The position numbers and the translations under genes are program-made. The notes under the pieces are model-generated. The model was given only the letters and a program-made list of their open reading frames with translations. It searched no databases and was not told the origin of the DNA. DNA of 64,000 nucleotides from Glandiceps talaboti (lineage: Eukaryota; Hemichordata; Enteropneusta; Spengelidae), in NCBI RefSeq assembly GCF_964340395.1, contig NC_135555.1:8158431-8222430 (forward strand). Reading direction: 5' to 3'. Shown here one piece after another: positions 24,801 through 37,385 of this stretch. How positions within the stretch are numbered: position 1 is the first letter of the stretch; each line of letters begins with the position of its first letter.

Positions 24801-27800
24801 TAATCATGTCATCCACATCATAGAAGCAAGTTGTATGTGGACATTGTAAATATTTGTAAGATTACTTGAATTATAAACATGTTTATTCTATCAATTCTTC
24901 AGCTCATAAGTTTCTGACACTACATAAGATTTTGTTTCTAATTTTAGAGATCAATGCTCCTGGAGAGGTGACTGTTACAGGATACACTTCTAATCAAGTA
25001 ACACTTACCTGGGTAGCACCAGCATCAGATGATCAATTCGATGCCTATGAATTGGTCTATTCACCAGTTGATGAAACTCAGCACGAGACTCTGACACTCA
25101 CAAACAACATAACATCTCACATGTACACTGAACTCCAACCAGGTGTAATGTACACATTTAAAGTGTATACAACAGTCGAAGGATGGAGAAGTTTACCATC
25201 TACTGTACACCAGAGAACAGGTTTGTAAAACACAGTTTTATGCATAACATTTGATTATCTAACTTTTCCCTCTCAAGAATATTAAACTGAAACATCAGTT
25301 GCTTACCAATTATACCCAGTATGCATAAAATAATTATAATTAAGGCACAATTGTTCCATTTCTTTTCAATGTTGCATAATTGTACAACAGTGGCATCTAT
25401 ACTAAACTTTTGGAGAGAAGTAGTTTTACTCTCAACTCACTTTAATTTAGGTCTCAAATTCATTGAAGTTTCTGTTTTTATACCTATCATCCAAACCTCA
25501 GATATTTATGTGAATTTGTTTATGTCTAAAACATTCTGTATTAATAATTGCACTCATAGAGTCAAAATATGTTCAGAGAATTGATTCTCAATTCTCGATG
25601 CTATCTTGCCAGGATCATCAGTATAAATTCTACAACTTAAATTAAAATCAGGATTGAGTGAATTGATCCATTTGCTTCCATGTTTTATCAAAGATGTGGT
25701 GAGATATAGATGATGGAAAGAGATCTCTCCAACGTCTATGGTTTTATCAAAATATAATGTCAATTTATTGTAATTGATCATGATAACTAATTTGATTTAC
25801 TAGTTTTGCCTGTAGCTTGCCAAGTAAAAAACTTTGAGTTTTGGGTGAAAGTTGATCATCTTTACAGTATTACAACTTTTTTTCTCAATTCACTCCTTAA
25901 TTTATGCATTTTACCATCAATAAAGAATTATTTGGCAACATCACATAAATATACTTTGCAGTTTTTCACAGAATGTTTTTCTCATTAAGTGCCAAAAAAC
26001 ATACTCCTATCAATTTCTTGTTTGGGTGTAAGTCAGGAGATGTTAATTGTACCGGGGTAATTGCAAAGATTGAGTAAATCAAGTATTTAAGTAGAAATAT
26101 GATTATGTTCAAACTATTATTCATTTCAGTACCTGAGTTACCTGGTGAGATCACTGTGGGTATAGTAGGTACAGTTACCATACAACTGAGTTGGGGATAT
26201 CCCAGTGGTACTTTTAGTAACTATGAGATCACCTACACTCCTGCTGGTGGTGTGACTGCAATACCTATCTTGGTTTCCAACAGCACTGACTCTTACACTT
26301 TGCTAGGCCTGACACCTGGTACTGTTTATAGCATTGATTTCCGGACTGTGAGTGGAACTGAAAAGAGTGACCCAAGGAGCATTGAACAAGCCACACGTAA
26401 ATTATTGATTCATATTTCTATAATTATGTCTCGTTATTCTCAGGGTTATTCTATTTTAATCTTCTCACTATTTATTGAAATGAAAGTAATGTCAAAATAT
26501 AGCACTTATAAGTATCAAAACTGGTAAAAATCATGTTGATCATTTTGTGCTCAATCGATAGTTAAGGTTAGGCATTGCAAATTGTCTTTTTGTATAGATG
26601 TATGTGAATCTTTTTGGAAAATTAAATTATGTGACTAAAGTCAAGGAAACGTACTAGGCAACTAATTTGCACATTGGTCTGAAATATGTGGGTATGTTAT
26701 TTTCATGTCTAGATAATGAATCCCCCCTCCTATATTAATGCAAATTATATCATGGTCAGAAGACAATTTCTCTAATAAGAAATTGTTTTGATATGCAAAG
26801 TAGGTAAGACAGTTATGAGTTTAGCCAAAATCATGAACTCCAGAATTACATATCAGATTGGTCTGAAATTTTGGTAGGCATGTTTCTTGTGACATGCTAA
26901 TTTACAATTGTTCGTAATGATACTTAGAAAGCAAGCAGCAGAATTGTTTGGTATTTAGAAGTTCCTATGGGTATCAATTTAATAATGATTCAACACAAGG
27001 TGATCTGATCCTGTACATAAAAATAAGGGGCAAAAAATATAATTTTTGGTCAAAAACATTCAAGATGCATGAGTTTATAAGTTTTTTTACTCACATGCAA
27101 ACCTTTTATTCATAATCCTCAAATTCTGAAGTCTGACCAAAAATTGCATATATTATACCCAATTTGCATAGAGTGGCAGGTGATTTTGCTTATTAAATAT
27201 CCCAAACAAAGTTTCTATGTGTGCGTATGGTATCTACTTTATTAAACATTGAAGTAATTACATGCTATTGGCAGAACTCATGCTTGCTTTATAGGCATGA
27301 AACACATTTAAACGATTGAAATGACATAATTATAATGTATATTGTTGGAAACAATCCATCAAGTATATTAACAACATGTGAACTGAAGATGATTTTTAGT
27401 TCCATTGAAGACAAGCATCAACTACAGAAACTTAAATTTAGAAAACATTTGCCAAATAGGTAACAGTGGGTAGCAGCGTCCCAAGGGATATGGTGGCTAC
27501 ACTGTAGATAGTGATATGATAAATCATTAATCATTTCAGGAAAGATGATCTGATTCATGTTGGAATGTACACACTGTCTTAATTGTTTTTTATGAAGTGT
27601 ATTCAATTTATGTTAAACCCTTATTAGTTTGGAAACGATAATGTAAAAGTACACTAATTTAAACTCCGTAATTTCTTTTTGCATATGTATTTCATCCAAA
27701 CCATCAGATATGTTCAAAAAGCCCTTACTCAACAACATGGCCAATGACTATACAAGTTGTAATGCAAAGTAAATTGTGATAAAAATTTTAATTACTATTA

Positions 27801-30800
27801 GTACGTATCTTTAGAACAAGATGACATGCATTAGTATATCTTACTATAAAAATGTTATGATTTTGTTTTTTAGTTGAACAAATGCAAGGAACAATTTCAA
27901 TGGCACAGTATTCAACGACAACCATCACAATTTCATGGGTACAAGCCACTGGTCTGTTTGATCAATATGTTGTGACATATACACCATCTGATGGTAATCG
28001 TGCACAAGAGACTCTCGTATCAGAAGCTATTTTCGAATTAGAATTTCATGATCTGACTCCAGGACAAGAGTATAAATTCAGTGTGGCTACCAAGGCAGGT
28101 GATACAAAGGGTTCACCTTCTACCAAGACACTGAGAACTAGTAAGTGTCCAATGCTCATTTAGTTCTGTCAGTACAATCATGTTACCAATTTTAATGTAT
28201 GATTGTATAATTTCAACAGGGTATAACAGTTCATTTTCTTTGCACATACAGAACCAATGTCTGTATCCTCTCTGACATTCAATGCAGCTACAACAACAGA
28301 ACTGTCATTCTTGTGGACAGCACCCTCTGGTGGCATTATAGATAGTTACGAGATTAAATACGATCCAGCTAATGGTTTTAATCCATCCCCAATCATCGTG
28401 GATGAATCCATTTCATCATACACATTGGCTGGATTGATACCTGATACTTTGTACACAGTTCAAATTTTCACACTCAGTGGTAGTGAGAGAAGTGGTGTAC
28501 AGAGTAGTGTCCAGCGCACAAGTGAGTATATTATGATGATATTCAAGTTTGGCCATGTAATCTAGAAATGTTCCCATGGTTAAAACATGTAATTATTCAA
28601 TATAATCACACTGGTGAAATGCCTAGAGAAGTCAAGTAGATTTTATCTTGCACTTCATGTCTTTTATCCAAAACACCAAGCCTTCATTTTAGTTCATCCT
28701 GGATGGTATAACAATATTCAAAAAACTTTTTCTTTTAATTTGTAAATTTCTCATTGCACTATAGTTGTATAATTTCTCATTGTCATGTTACGCAAGTGAA
28801 TGAATATTGTACGGTAAATCAACCAGTTTCATATGAAAATGTTTGAATAGAATATAATATACCAACATTAGCATATTATGCAAATGAACCAATTTTATAT
28901 GCAAGTAGATGAAGTGTATGCAAATAAGCAACCAAGTACTACAGATCCATGAAAATTTAGTTCTTGTACAACAGACTACACAAGTCATTTTAGATGTTTT
29001 CAATCAAAGCGTTACAAACATTGAAGGAATGGTCCATTTAAGCTGTTGTAATAAGAGATAATATAGCCATTTCTCATCTATATTAAATATCTTTGAGGCC
29101 TTTTTGTCTGTCCAAATATTGACAGTTCTTTGTCCTATTACTATAAGAGATCAAAGTTTGCTATTTGAATTAATTTTCTTCACCAATCAGGTCAAATAAA
29201 TGGACTGGATTTGTTCTTCACTGACATCCAGACCAATAGATTGACAGTGCAAGTGACACCATCCACAGAGGCATTCAGCCACTACACTGTGACATACACT
29301 CCACTGGGTAGTACTGTCAGTCCTACTAACCTTTACTCTGGTGATGGCACAGAGCTTGTGTTGACAGGGTTGACTGGTGGCAGACTGTACACCGTTGTTG
29401 TCAGTGCCTACACAGACCAAGGTGTTGTTGTTGGTGAAAACGTACAGAAATCACAGAGAACATGTACGTTTTAAATCTTTCAGTCACCTGCTATTTTTAA
29501 TATGGTAGTACCATTATATGTTAAAGTTTTGGTACTAATATTAGTCATTCACATTTTCTAAGATTATTGTGTTTTTCCTGTGATGTACAACCATAAATTG
29601 TTGATCAATTTTAAACCCCTTATTAACGTCTATGTAATTACAGCCTAAAATACAGTGTCAGCCTTTGAAGTGTTAACTACTTTAATACCAATAAAGACCA
29701 GTGTACCAGTTTAGAGAAGTCATACCTCAAGCCATATACATAATTTATGGATTCTGCTATTTTGAGATGAACACCTACATAAAGAATCACATACACTACA
29801 AGGCATTGAATGTCAATTTCAACCAATCAGATTTGCCAATCACAATGTGGTATACGGAATACATCTGATTGTCTTTCTACTCACTCAAAATGAAGTTGAA
29901 TATCAAGGGCATTATATAAAACCTGTCAGCTTGACTTAAGAAGTTATTTATATGTCAATTCCATGATGAATATGTTATTAGTCTTAATTACAATTGTGCA
30001 AATGACATGTAATATGAAATTCAATGTACTTCAATGGCATTAGAAATTCTCTACATAAATTAGTTGAAAATTCATTGCTAAAACATTTCCTTGCTAGAGG
30101 GGTAGTTGTTGATAGAGGGAGCACTTGCAATAGATGTAACAGTGCACTCATACCTTCAACATTTATCACAGGTTATCTAGCATATAATATGCATACAATG
30201 ATCAACAATTAACAAACCAGGCGGCTTTCTAGATTTTACGAGTGAGTAATATTTTGCACACTTTTTGATATCAAATTCTTGCAAATATACACTAACAGAA
30301 ACTGTAGCATATCTGCTTTGTAAGCTCAATAATTTAACGTAAGGATATCTAAGCATTAGTGTATCATTCACTAATTGGAAGCGTTTTTGACATTTAATAT
30401 TGTATACTGGTGTGGAAATCTCCCAGTTAAAGACAGGACAAAGTGGACACGAGTTGTGCTATTGTGATGGTCCTGCCCGTCACAATAACATGTCAAGGAA
30501 TGATTGTAGTCAATAAGAATGCACAGTACAAGGATATAAAAACAATACAAGTATGCCCTAGATATTGGCAATGCAAAACAGCTGTTCTCTGCTAATGGCA
30601 CTCTAACGGCTGTGTGTGAGTGAGTCTAAGTCTGTGGATAGGTTTTATTTGTATATTGGGATTTCTGTGATGCCAAAAAGAAATTTTTAATCTTGTTTTC
30701 ATTTAATTGAAAATACCATGAGGGGAACATCCCCTTTACCAGCAAAATGCAATTATTGCACTTTCTTATCAATCCTTATCAGCTCATTACCATAACTAAG

Positions 30801-33800
30801 TGTTTGCTTTTTGTAATTACATCTTATAAGCCTGAGTCATCGCTGGTACAGATGCTAAGTCAAGACTGAAATGCTGTCGACCGAATGTGTCAAGTACTAG
30901 TGAGAGTGTGTTACTCCGCCGCGAGGCACAACTGGCTTGGGTGAAAGGTCACGATTTGGCTTGGGTGAAAGGTCATGATCCGAGGGTTACTTTCAAGGAG
31001 TGAATCGTTTGAGTCAAGGGACGTTATCAGCTGTTACAACTTTTATAATCCTATTACAGTTGACATTGCAAACAGATTTAGAGATTGTCAACAACCCGAC
31101 TTGCTTATTGATGAACTCGGGTTATCCGTAGTTTGGTTTTACCAAGGTGTTTCTGACATGATTTTTAATTTAATTGTTTATAATTTTATGACTTTTCTAC
31201 AGTGCCAAATCCACCATTGAACCTAACAATTAGTAACTACACAAGTACCTCCATTCCTATCAGCTGGACACAACCCAGTATTGGTGACTATGATGGTTAT
31301 AATATCTACTACTCCCCAGCTGATGGTGCATCTAGTGCTGTCATGAACATTGGCCCATCAATTACATCATATTCATTATCTGGACTTACACCTGGTAGAG
31401 AGTACTTTATATCTGTGGTGACTAGAAGTGCCAATATGAGGAGTATTAGAGTGAGTGAGACTCAGATTACAAGTAAGTAAATTTGAAAGGGGAACATCAT
31501 TATTTTCAATAAATGAAGAATGTGAAGAATGTGAAGAATGATTTCATGGTTTACATGACTTACATTACATGCAATTCAATGAAACATCAAATTGAAGTTG
31601 TCCCTCATTTGGGGATCTTTGGCCACATTGCATCATACGTGCCTGTATAAATGTTTATGCAATAGGTGAACAATGAATATTCATGACTTCTAAGTGCCTG
31701 TTACCTTTAGTGAAAACATCATGAATTGTTCACCTATTGCATATACATTTCTGCTGACTCCCTTGAGGCAGTGTGGCCCATGGCAAAGATCTCCAAATGA
31801 AGGACAACTTTATAATAAACTAACCGAATGTTTCTCTGAAATCATATGAAATGTATAGGCAATGTAAAACCATGAAATTGTGAATCTCCAGAACCAAAAG
31901 TTCATGAAAATGCTTTAATTTTATGTTTGTTTCGAACCACATTGTACAATCCACCAGATTGATGTTTTAGCTATTATGTGTTAACCCTGCAGATGTGTGC
32001 ACGAGTAAGTAACTTAGTAAGTGTGTATGGAGTCATGTCTCTTTTTCTGTATTTGTCTGAATAATATTTATTATAATATTACATGCAAAGAGCATGTGCA
32101 GGTCGACATGATTTAGATGATTTCTATTCTTACAGACATGGCTGATTATGGCACCTATCTAAGGTAATAGTATGTGTTGTGTAACTAATTCTGTTTTTTA
32201 TTAGTTGCTTACCAATTCCTTTATCAATAGTCTCAAATGTTCTATTTTCTTTTGTCAGAACCAAGTGCTGTACATATTATGAATGTTGTTGAAGTAGTGT
32301 TTGATAGCATATCCATCACATGGGAAACTCCTGATGGTGACCATGATGGTTTTGATGTATCATATGGCCAGCTTGGTGAAACACCAGCAGTAGAGAGATA
32401 TGAATTGGATGATGATAGAGAACTGCTAATGAGTGGTTTGGTCTCTGGCACCTCCTACCAGATTGTCATAGTAACAACAAGTGGTGATGAACAAAGTGAT
32501 GCTGCCACATGGAATATCACAACAAGCTCAATAAGTAATTCAGATCTCAATATTAAAGTTTCCAAATGAGTGCAGTGTATGGGGAAGGGAGATTATGTAT
32601 GGGTTAAGCAACATTTGACATGAATGTATATCACATTGATGAGTATATGAGGCAGAATTAATTAATCAAAAACTTCGACCATCTTGTCTTTACAGAAGGC
32701 GCCTTCGGTTTAATCTCACAGCAATTGTTTTATCATTACAGTTGATACTTTAACTAAGCACAGTTTTATGATATTTTATTAAATATGAATTTCAATGCTC
32801 TCTCATGTTGCTTTTTTCATTCATTTTTCTGACTGTTGAAATAGGAGCAGCTAGCTTTACACAGTGTCCAGAAGGAGAAGTGTTGTCTTTCAATGTACCA
32901 CCAGATAGTGATACTGTTCAAATTGATGTTGATATTGAAGCTGTTGATGGGAATGGAAACACCATTAATCATGACATTATTGGTGGTAATATAGATATTC
33001 CTGGAACTTTACAATTCAGTGAAACTTCCAAGAATGGAATAGTTGTCAATGTCAGGGCTGTAGATGATAATCATGAAATTTGGTGTCAATTTACAGTAAA
33101 AGTGCTTGGTAAGTGTACTACAACCATTTGCATTCTAACAAATAAACATCAAGAAGTCATTTCTTCACTAAATTCTCCTGTCTACATATCCATATCTACC
33201 AACTTTCACTTTCTGTTAGAAATTGTGTTTATATTCATCCAGTCCATCTAATCAAATGGAGTGATTAACACTATAATTTAGTCACTGACTCATAGTCATG
33301 TTTTCTTACTTTCCTGTCATTTAGATCCCCATCCACCAATTATCACATTATGTCCATCTGATCAGTCACAATTGACATCACATGATTCAGTGTTAGTTGA
33401 GTGGGATGATGCAGTTGCTACTGACAACACAGAGCTTTTATCAGTCACAACAGACCGTGTGAGTGGAAGTGTCTTTCCTGTTGGCACCAGTACAGTAACT
33501 GTAACAGCTATGGATACATCTGGGAATACAGCTACCTGTACTTTCGTTATTACAATTACTCATGGCTTAGGTAGGCAGAGTATTATGATTGATGTCAGTT
33601 AATAATAATTACATGATTTATTTGCGATGCGTACTTGTTTCAAGTGTCCAAAATGGTTCACGGACATGTCATTTCAAGTTTTTTATTTAAAATAGAGACA
33701 GAGATAGAGAGATAGATAGATAGATGACTTGAGCAAGTCTTGATGCATTCCTATTTACCCAGTTGAACAATATATAGGATTTTTCTCTGTCAATTTCAAA

Positions 33801-36569
33801 AGGATTTTTTAAAAAATTAAAGTGATTGTCATGTAAACCTATCATGTGTCCTTCTACTTTTCTTTAGAAAAATGTTCTGATTTGCAAGTTCCTTGGTATG
33901 GAGCTTTGTCCTGTGCTGCAACAGAAACTGCCTTTCAGTGTGTGCTAAATTGCAAGGAAAGATATCAGCCATTTCGTGGCAGAGATGTTTATACTTGTAT
34001 TAGTAAGATATGGAATCCAACTCAACCACCTCGATGTGTTCGTAAGTAAATGGATAACCAAAAAATGAATAATTAAAAATATGGCTGTTGTTATATGTTG
34101 ATAATGGAATTTGTTTGTACAATTTTGAAAACCAGAAAACTACACAACAATGTGTTTGGTTTAAATATTCTACCAGATATCTATTTGGCTTTTGTGAGAT
34201 ATGTCTTTTTCATGACTGTATTTCCTCAACAATTTCATCTTGATGATGGCAAGTTAAACTTGCAGTGCAGATGAGATATCAGTGTGCATTTCAGATTTTT
34301 AATTAAAGCAAGTTTAATATAACTATTTGTTAACTTGTAAAAACATATACCAAGTATTTTTGAATACAGTAAATAGCAAAAACCTGAAAGTGATATAAAT
34401 GGGTGTTACAGGTTTTAAATAATTAATTTTACATGCATGTGGTGTGGTTTCATTTTTGTAGGGCTTGCACCTGGTCATGATGTGGGATTGGCTGCAGAAT
34501 TCACCTATCCAGGTGTGTGTGAATCATTCACTGACATGCAAAAGATCATTGACAACTTTCATGCCCGCATAGATGATCATGACTTGTGCACTCGTGGAGA
34601 AAACAGAGTATGCAATGAAAACAGTTTCATATTCACATGTGGAAAAGACAGCAAAAGACGGAAGCGACAGGCAGATGATTTAGTTGTCACAGTTGAGGTC
34701 AAACTGTCTAATACTGCTAACAATTCTGAACTTGAAGAAGAATCATTCTTTGATATCCTTGATACAATGCAGAAAGACTTGAATGAAACAATGAAGAGTA
34801 TTGAATACCTGGTGAAAAATGGATCCTTCAGTTTGGAAATCAACAATCAAACTATCCTCTGTGATCCAAACTCATTTAGAATTGGTGAACCAGTTTGGAC
34901 TTGTTTTAAAGGTTATGTTTCTACATCTGTTGGATGTGGTAAGTTTTTTTTTTAAGTTTTAACTTATAGTCCTAAATTAATATTTAGCTTGTACATGCAT
35001 TTAACTGTAATTGCTATTATGTAACAAAATATAGTTTTATACATACAAAGGGAAACATAGACTCAGCCTTACATTACTTGATGGTATTCTTCTGATTACA
35101 TTTGTTACCAGCAGTGGAACTATACTGGTGTATATTTTAAATGTTCTTTTAAATTTTTAGATAGGTGGCAGTATGGTTAAAGTATATATGTAAAAAAAAA
35201 ACTTAACAAACACAATCACATGACTTTTAAATTTGAAAGAGAACATATATGCCAGTATTGAAAGACTGGACAGTGTACTAGCATTAGTCTAGGGGAGTAG
35301 TTACAAGCTGTGATGGACAGCAACTGATTTGCATATAGATCTTTGCATAATTCATGTTGAAATTATTGTTACATTTTCAGTGGCCTGTCCAGTGGGTTCA
35401 TACTATGATCCATCAATAACTGATTGTATATTCTGTCCCGTCAATGAGTTCCAGAAAGAGGAAGCACAATTGGAGTGTGAACAATGCAAAGATGGCAAAT
35501 ATACAAAAGGCATTGGCAGCTTCAGGGAATCACATTGTAAGTTCAATGTTACGATAATATAGCGATACAAACTCAATAAGTGTCACCATCACCATATGTA
35601 ACAGTATACTGTAAGTGTACTGTAATATTTGTTCAGATTATGGAAAAGTTATTCACACAGACATAGATCAAATGTCACGATCATATTAATATCATGCTGT
35701 ATGAAAAAAATATTGTTCATGGTTCCAAGAATCAATAGGACAGTATTGTGTGATCAATGTCCGTAGTAGATGGATAAAATTTTACATTTTTTCCAAAGTT
35801 ATTGTTCCTAATATCATAATTAGTGTGGTCCATACTTTTTTTAACAGTTGATGATCACAAATATTTGTTATGTGTATGTTATCAACTTGTAGGGCTAAGG
35901 TCTGAATGTGAATGCATGGTCTAGGTGAGAATGAGTGTTTTCCCCACTAAGCTTAAAAAGTGTTGGTTTACCTTGGAATATTCACCCATTTGGATCATCT
36001 ATTATTTACATCTTCCTATAGTGTACATAGAAGGTTCCATTGGTAACAAACACATAAGTCTAGCATGGATTGCTGAAATTACAATGTAATATTTTTAATT
36101 TTTAGGTAATTTTTGTCTCGTGCTGAAATATTGAATTCTTTTTTTTCTTCTAGGTTTTACTTTGGCAAGTCCTAATTTCAACAACCTGATTGTGATTGTT
36201 GTTTTCACAGTTATAGTAGTTCTCATTATTATAGCTGTGGTGATAATGGTAGTTGTTACATTAAGAAAGAAAAGAAGGGCCAAAAATAGAAGGGATGAAG
36301 TGGCCTATTCCTGCAGGAACCAAGGATATTATGATGAAATGGATGAAGGAAAACTAAAACGAGATAACACAAAGAAACTTGGAAAGGCTATGTATGATGG
36401 AGAAGTTGAGGACATTGCTCCCACAGCATTAGGAGTGAAATCAAGTGATGATGAATTAGTGCAAGTGAACAATGAAAATTTGAATGAGGACATTGAATTT
36501 AAAGGCATTGATCTTGCATCAGTCAATACCTTCATGGAATCAAAGCAGACTGCTGAAGAAATAGTGTAA
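18167..36569 (+). CDS. gene A: VWA / laminin IV-B / FN3 / HYR / CCP single-pass membrane protein
   Basis: Twenty exons join without a phase conflict into 1835 codons: 18167-18893, 19142-19291, 21918-22066, 22480-22631, 23155-23301, 23692-24107, 24614-24751, 24948-25220, 26130-26396, 27874-28140, 28252-28521, 29191-29463, 31203-31472, 32259-32534, 32845-33108, 33325-33570, 33868-34041, 34462-34938, 35381-35536 and 36154-36569. Order of parts: signal peptide 1-27, VWA about 53-235, Cys-rich 243-292, laminin EGF 293-393, laminin beta IV-B 393-626, seven FN3 627-1258, two HYR 1259-1428, CCP 1429-1486, a module with RRKRQ 1487-1645, GCC2/Eph-receptor-like Cys module 1646-1697, transmembrane helix about 1709-1734, cytoplasmic tail to 1835. 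The HYR-HYR-CCP-Cys order recalls SVEP1/polydom, but the laminin block and the membrane anchor do not. I infer a cell-surface adhesion or matrix receptor. No vertebrate orthologue is recognised. The start has A at -3. Confidence 0.85.
19438..19630. repeat. long near-perfect foldback (MITE-like) in gene A intron 2
   Basis: The arms begin CACATATTGCCTGGCC on the left and end GGACAGGCAATATGTG on the right. They pair through GGGCTATAGCACCCGTT and TGTGAGTTACCAGAATCACA to a small GGCCAAAGGCC apex. A second, shorter inverted repeat with CACGTGACC ends follows at about 19712-19792. Confidence 0.8.
20595..20677. repeat. hairpin-forming inverted repeat
   Basis: TTAAATTTACCAGATTTTTT on the left is matched by AAAAAATCTGGTAAATTTAA on the right, with a short AT-rich loop. 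It lies in gene A intron 2 and is non-coding. Confidence 0.75.
21400..21545. repeat. imperfect inverted repeat, probable degenerate foldback element
   Basis: The left arm TTATTCCCCAATATTTTTCTT pairs imperfectly with AAAGAAAATTGGGGAAAGTAA at the right. Inside, GAGTGACC and GTCACTATGAGTCACT motifs also pair. It lies in gene A intron 2. Confidence 0.5.
21918..24751 (+). other. gene A exons 3-7: laminin EGF modules and laminin beta IV (type B) domain
   Basis: Five exons encode two laminin-type EGF modules and then a globular segment that follows laminin beta chains through the whole region before and across domain IV (LF). The order of landmarks is the same: a last EGF module ending CDCRPNVTGQYCNQVDEGFY, then TGAGYL...EGQYVQF, a LRYSY segment, RLELTSAG, LLLMPVLSDYQVFQMGG, and YDEC...CQELSFSVSAEI at the end. 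In laminins the domain is followed by more EGF modules; here the reading frame passes straight into FN3 modules. The comparison rests on remembered laminin beta features and was not run as a search. Confidence 0.75.
26640..27240. repeat. dispersed intronic repeat (ATGCAAAT / TGGTCTGAAAT family)
   Basis: Intron 9 of gene A carries phrases such as CAGATTGGTCTGAAATTT and ATGCAAATTA that recur in the gene B intron at 49080-49560. It is a diverged copy of a dispersed family with no open frame. Confidence 0.45.
31595..31810. mobile_element. foldback MITE-like element in gene A intron 13
   Basis: A 216-bp imperfect palindrome. The left arm AAGTTGTCCCTCATTTGGGG pairs with the right end CTCCAAATGAAGGACAACTT. 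An inner pair, ATGCAATAGGTGAACAAT and ATTGTTCACCTATTGCAT, is perfect. It is missing from the matching intron of gene B (43508-44042), so it inserted in A after the duplication or was lost from B. Confidence 0.7.
32845..34041 (+). other. gene A exons 15-17: two HYR modules and one CCP/sushi module
   Basis: Exon 15 (QCPEGEVLSFNVP ... WCQFTVKVLG) is a divergent HYR module. Exon 16 (PPIITLCPSDQ ... FPVGTSTVTVTAMDTSGNTA) is a clear HYR module. Exon 17 has six cysteines in 58 residues and a CCP-like ending (CISKIWNPTQPPRC). All are phase 1-1. The HYR-HYR-CCP order is that of SVEP1/polydom. Confidence 0.75.
34462..36569 (+). other. gene A exons 18-20: cleavage-site module, Cys-rich module, transmembrane helix and tail
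   Basis: Exon 18 encodes a 159-residue module with KRRKRQ at about 1551-1556, a furin-type site, followed by acidic N-glycosylatable sequence. Exon 19 has the C-P-x-G-(S/T)-Y-Y spacing of GCC2/GCC3 or Eph-receptor-like repeats (ACPVGSYYD ... CEQCKDGKYTKG). Exon 20 has 26 uncharged residues, then RKKRRAKNRR as stop-transfer and a tail of about 100 residues with two tyrosines in a GYYDEMDEG context. The stop is TAA at 36567. Confidence 0.8.
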
Positions 36570-37385
36570 TTGCCACTGATAATATTTGACGCTAAATGCA
36601 TACTTATATGTGTCTTCAAGTTATCATATCTTATCAAAATGGGAAAGTGTTTAAATCAAAACGAGTGTTATAAACTTATTATTAGTATTTGAATTTGGAC
36701 TAAACAAGTGATGTTTGGTTAAACCATTTTTAAGCCAATACGTGTTAGGCAGATTAATTTGGTTTGAATGCTTTAAGTGATGTCTAGAAAAATTGTTCTG
36801 TTGTAGACTAGTTGATCAGAGTATTGATAATACAAATTATTTCTACAAATAGGCCAGTGGGTCTAAAGAACCAACATGGCTTTCAGCAACTCAGTTGTGT
36901 CACATAATATCATTGGTACAGCATTTTTTTTAAAGAATAGCACATTTCATCTATGTGTTCATCAACTCAAGAATTTATTATCAAAAAAGTTGTCTTGGTT
37001 ATATTTAAATATTTTCATCTTTCAGGTAGGATTTTATGTGATGTTTTTCAAGATATAAAATATTGGCATTTGTATTTAGTGTTTTATGATAATGACAACA
37101 CTCTTCATTTATTCTGGACAGTTCTTAAATATAAACCTTTCACCTAAGACACCCAGTATCAACTGATCCTCATGGGTTCTGTGTTAGCACAAGAGGAAAC
37201 CAAGGTGACCATTATAAGAAAAAAAACCTGTGTGTTGTACTTACAGAGTGGCTATAATTCAATAAATCTCAGACGAACTGCTTTGTTAAGACGCTAGTGT
37301 ATTGGCCATTCAATGGCCATCGACAACCCACATGTATTTACTTATTTATCAAATATATATTTAATAAACAATTCATTTAAATTGA
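36570..37385 (+). other. 3' UTR of gene A
   Basis: AT-rich sequence after the TAA, with AATAAA at 37261-37266 and again at 37363-37368. No coding frame is supported. Confidence 0.45.

Larger units (their letters stand above)
24948..32534 (+). other. gene A exons 8-14: seven fibronectin type III modules
   Basis: Each module is one exon of 267-276 bases with phase 1 at both ends, the classic shuffling-competent arrangement. Each shows the FN3 pattern: an early Trp or hydrophobic core (LTWVAP, LSWGYP, ISWTQP), a Y-E/Q-V/I-x-Y-x-P strand (YELVYSPVD, YEITYTPAG), an L-x-P-G-x-x-Y loop (LTPGTVYSIDF) and a Ser/Thr-rich end. There are no RGD triplets. Confidence 0.85.
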
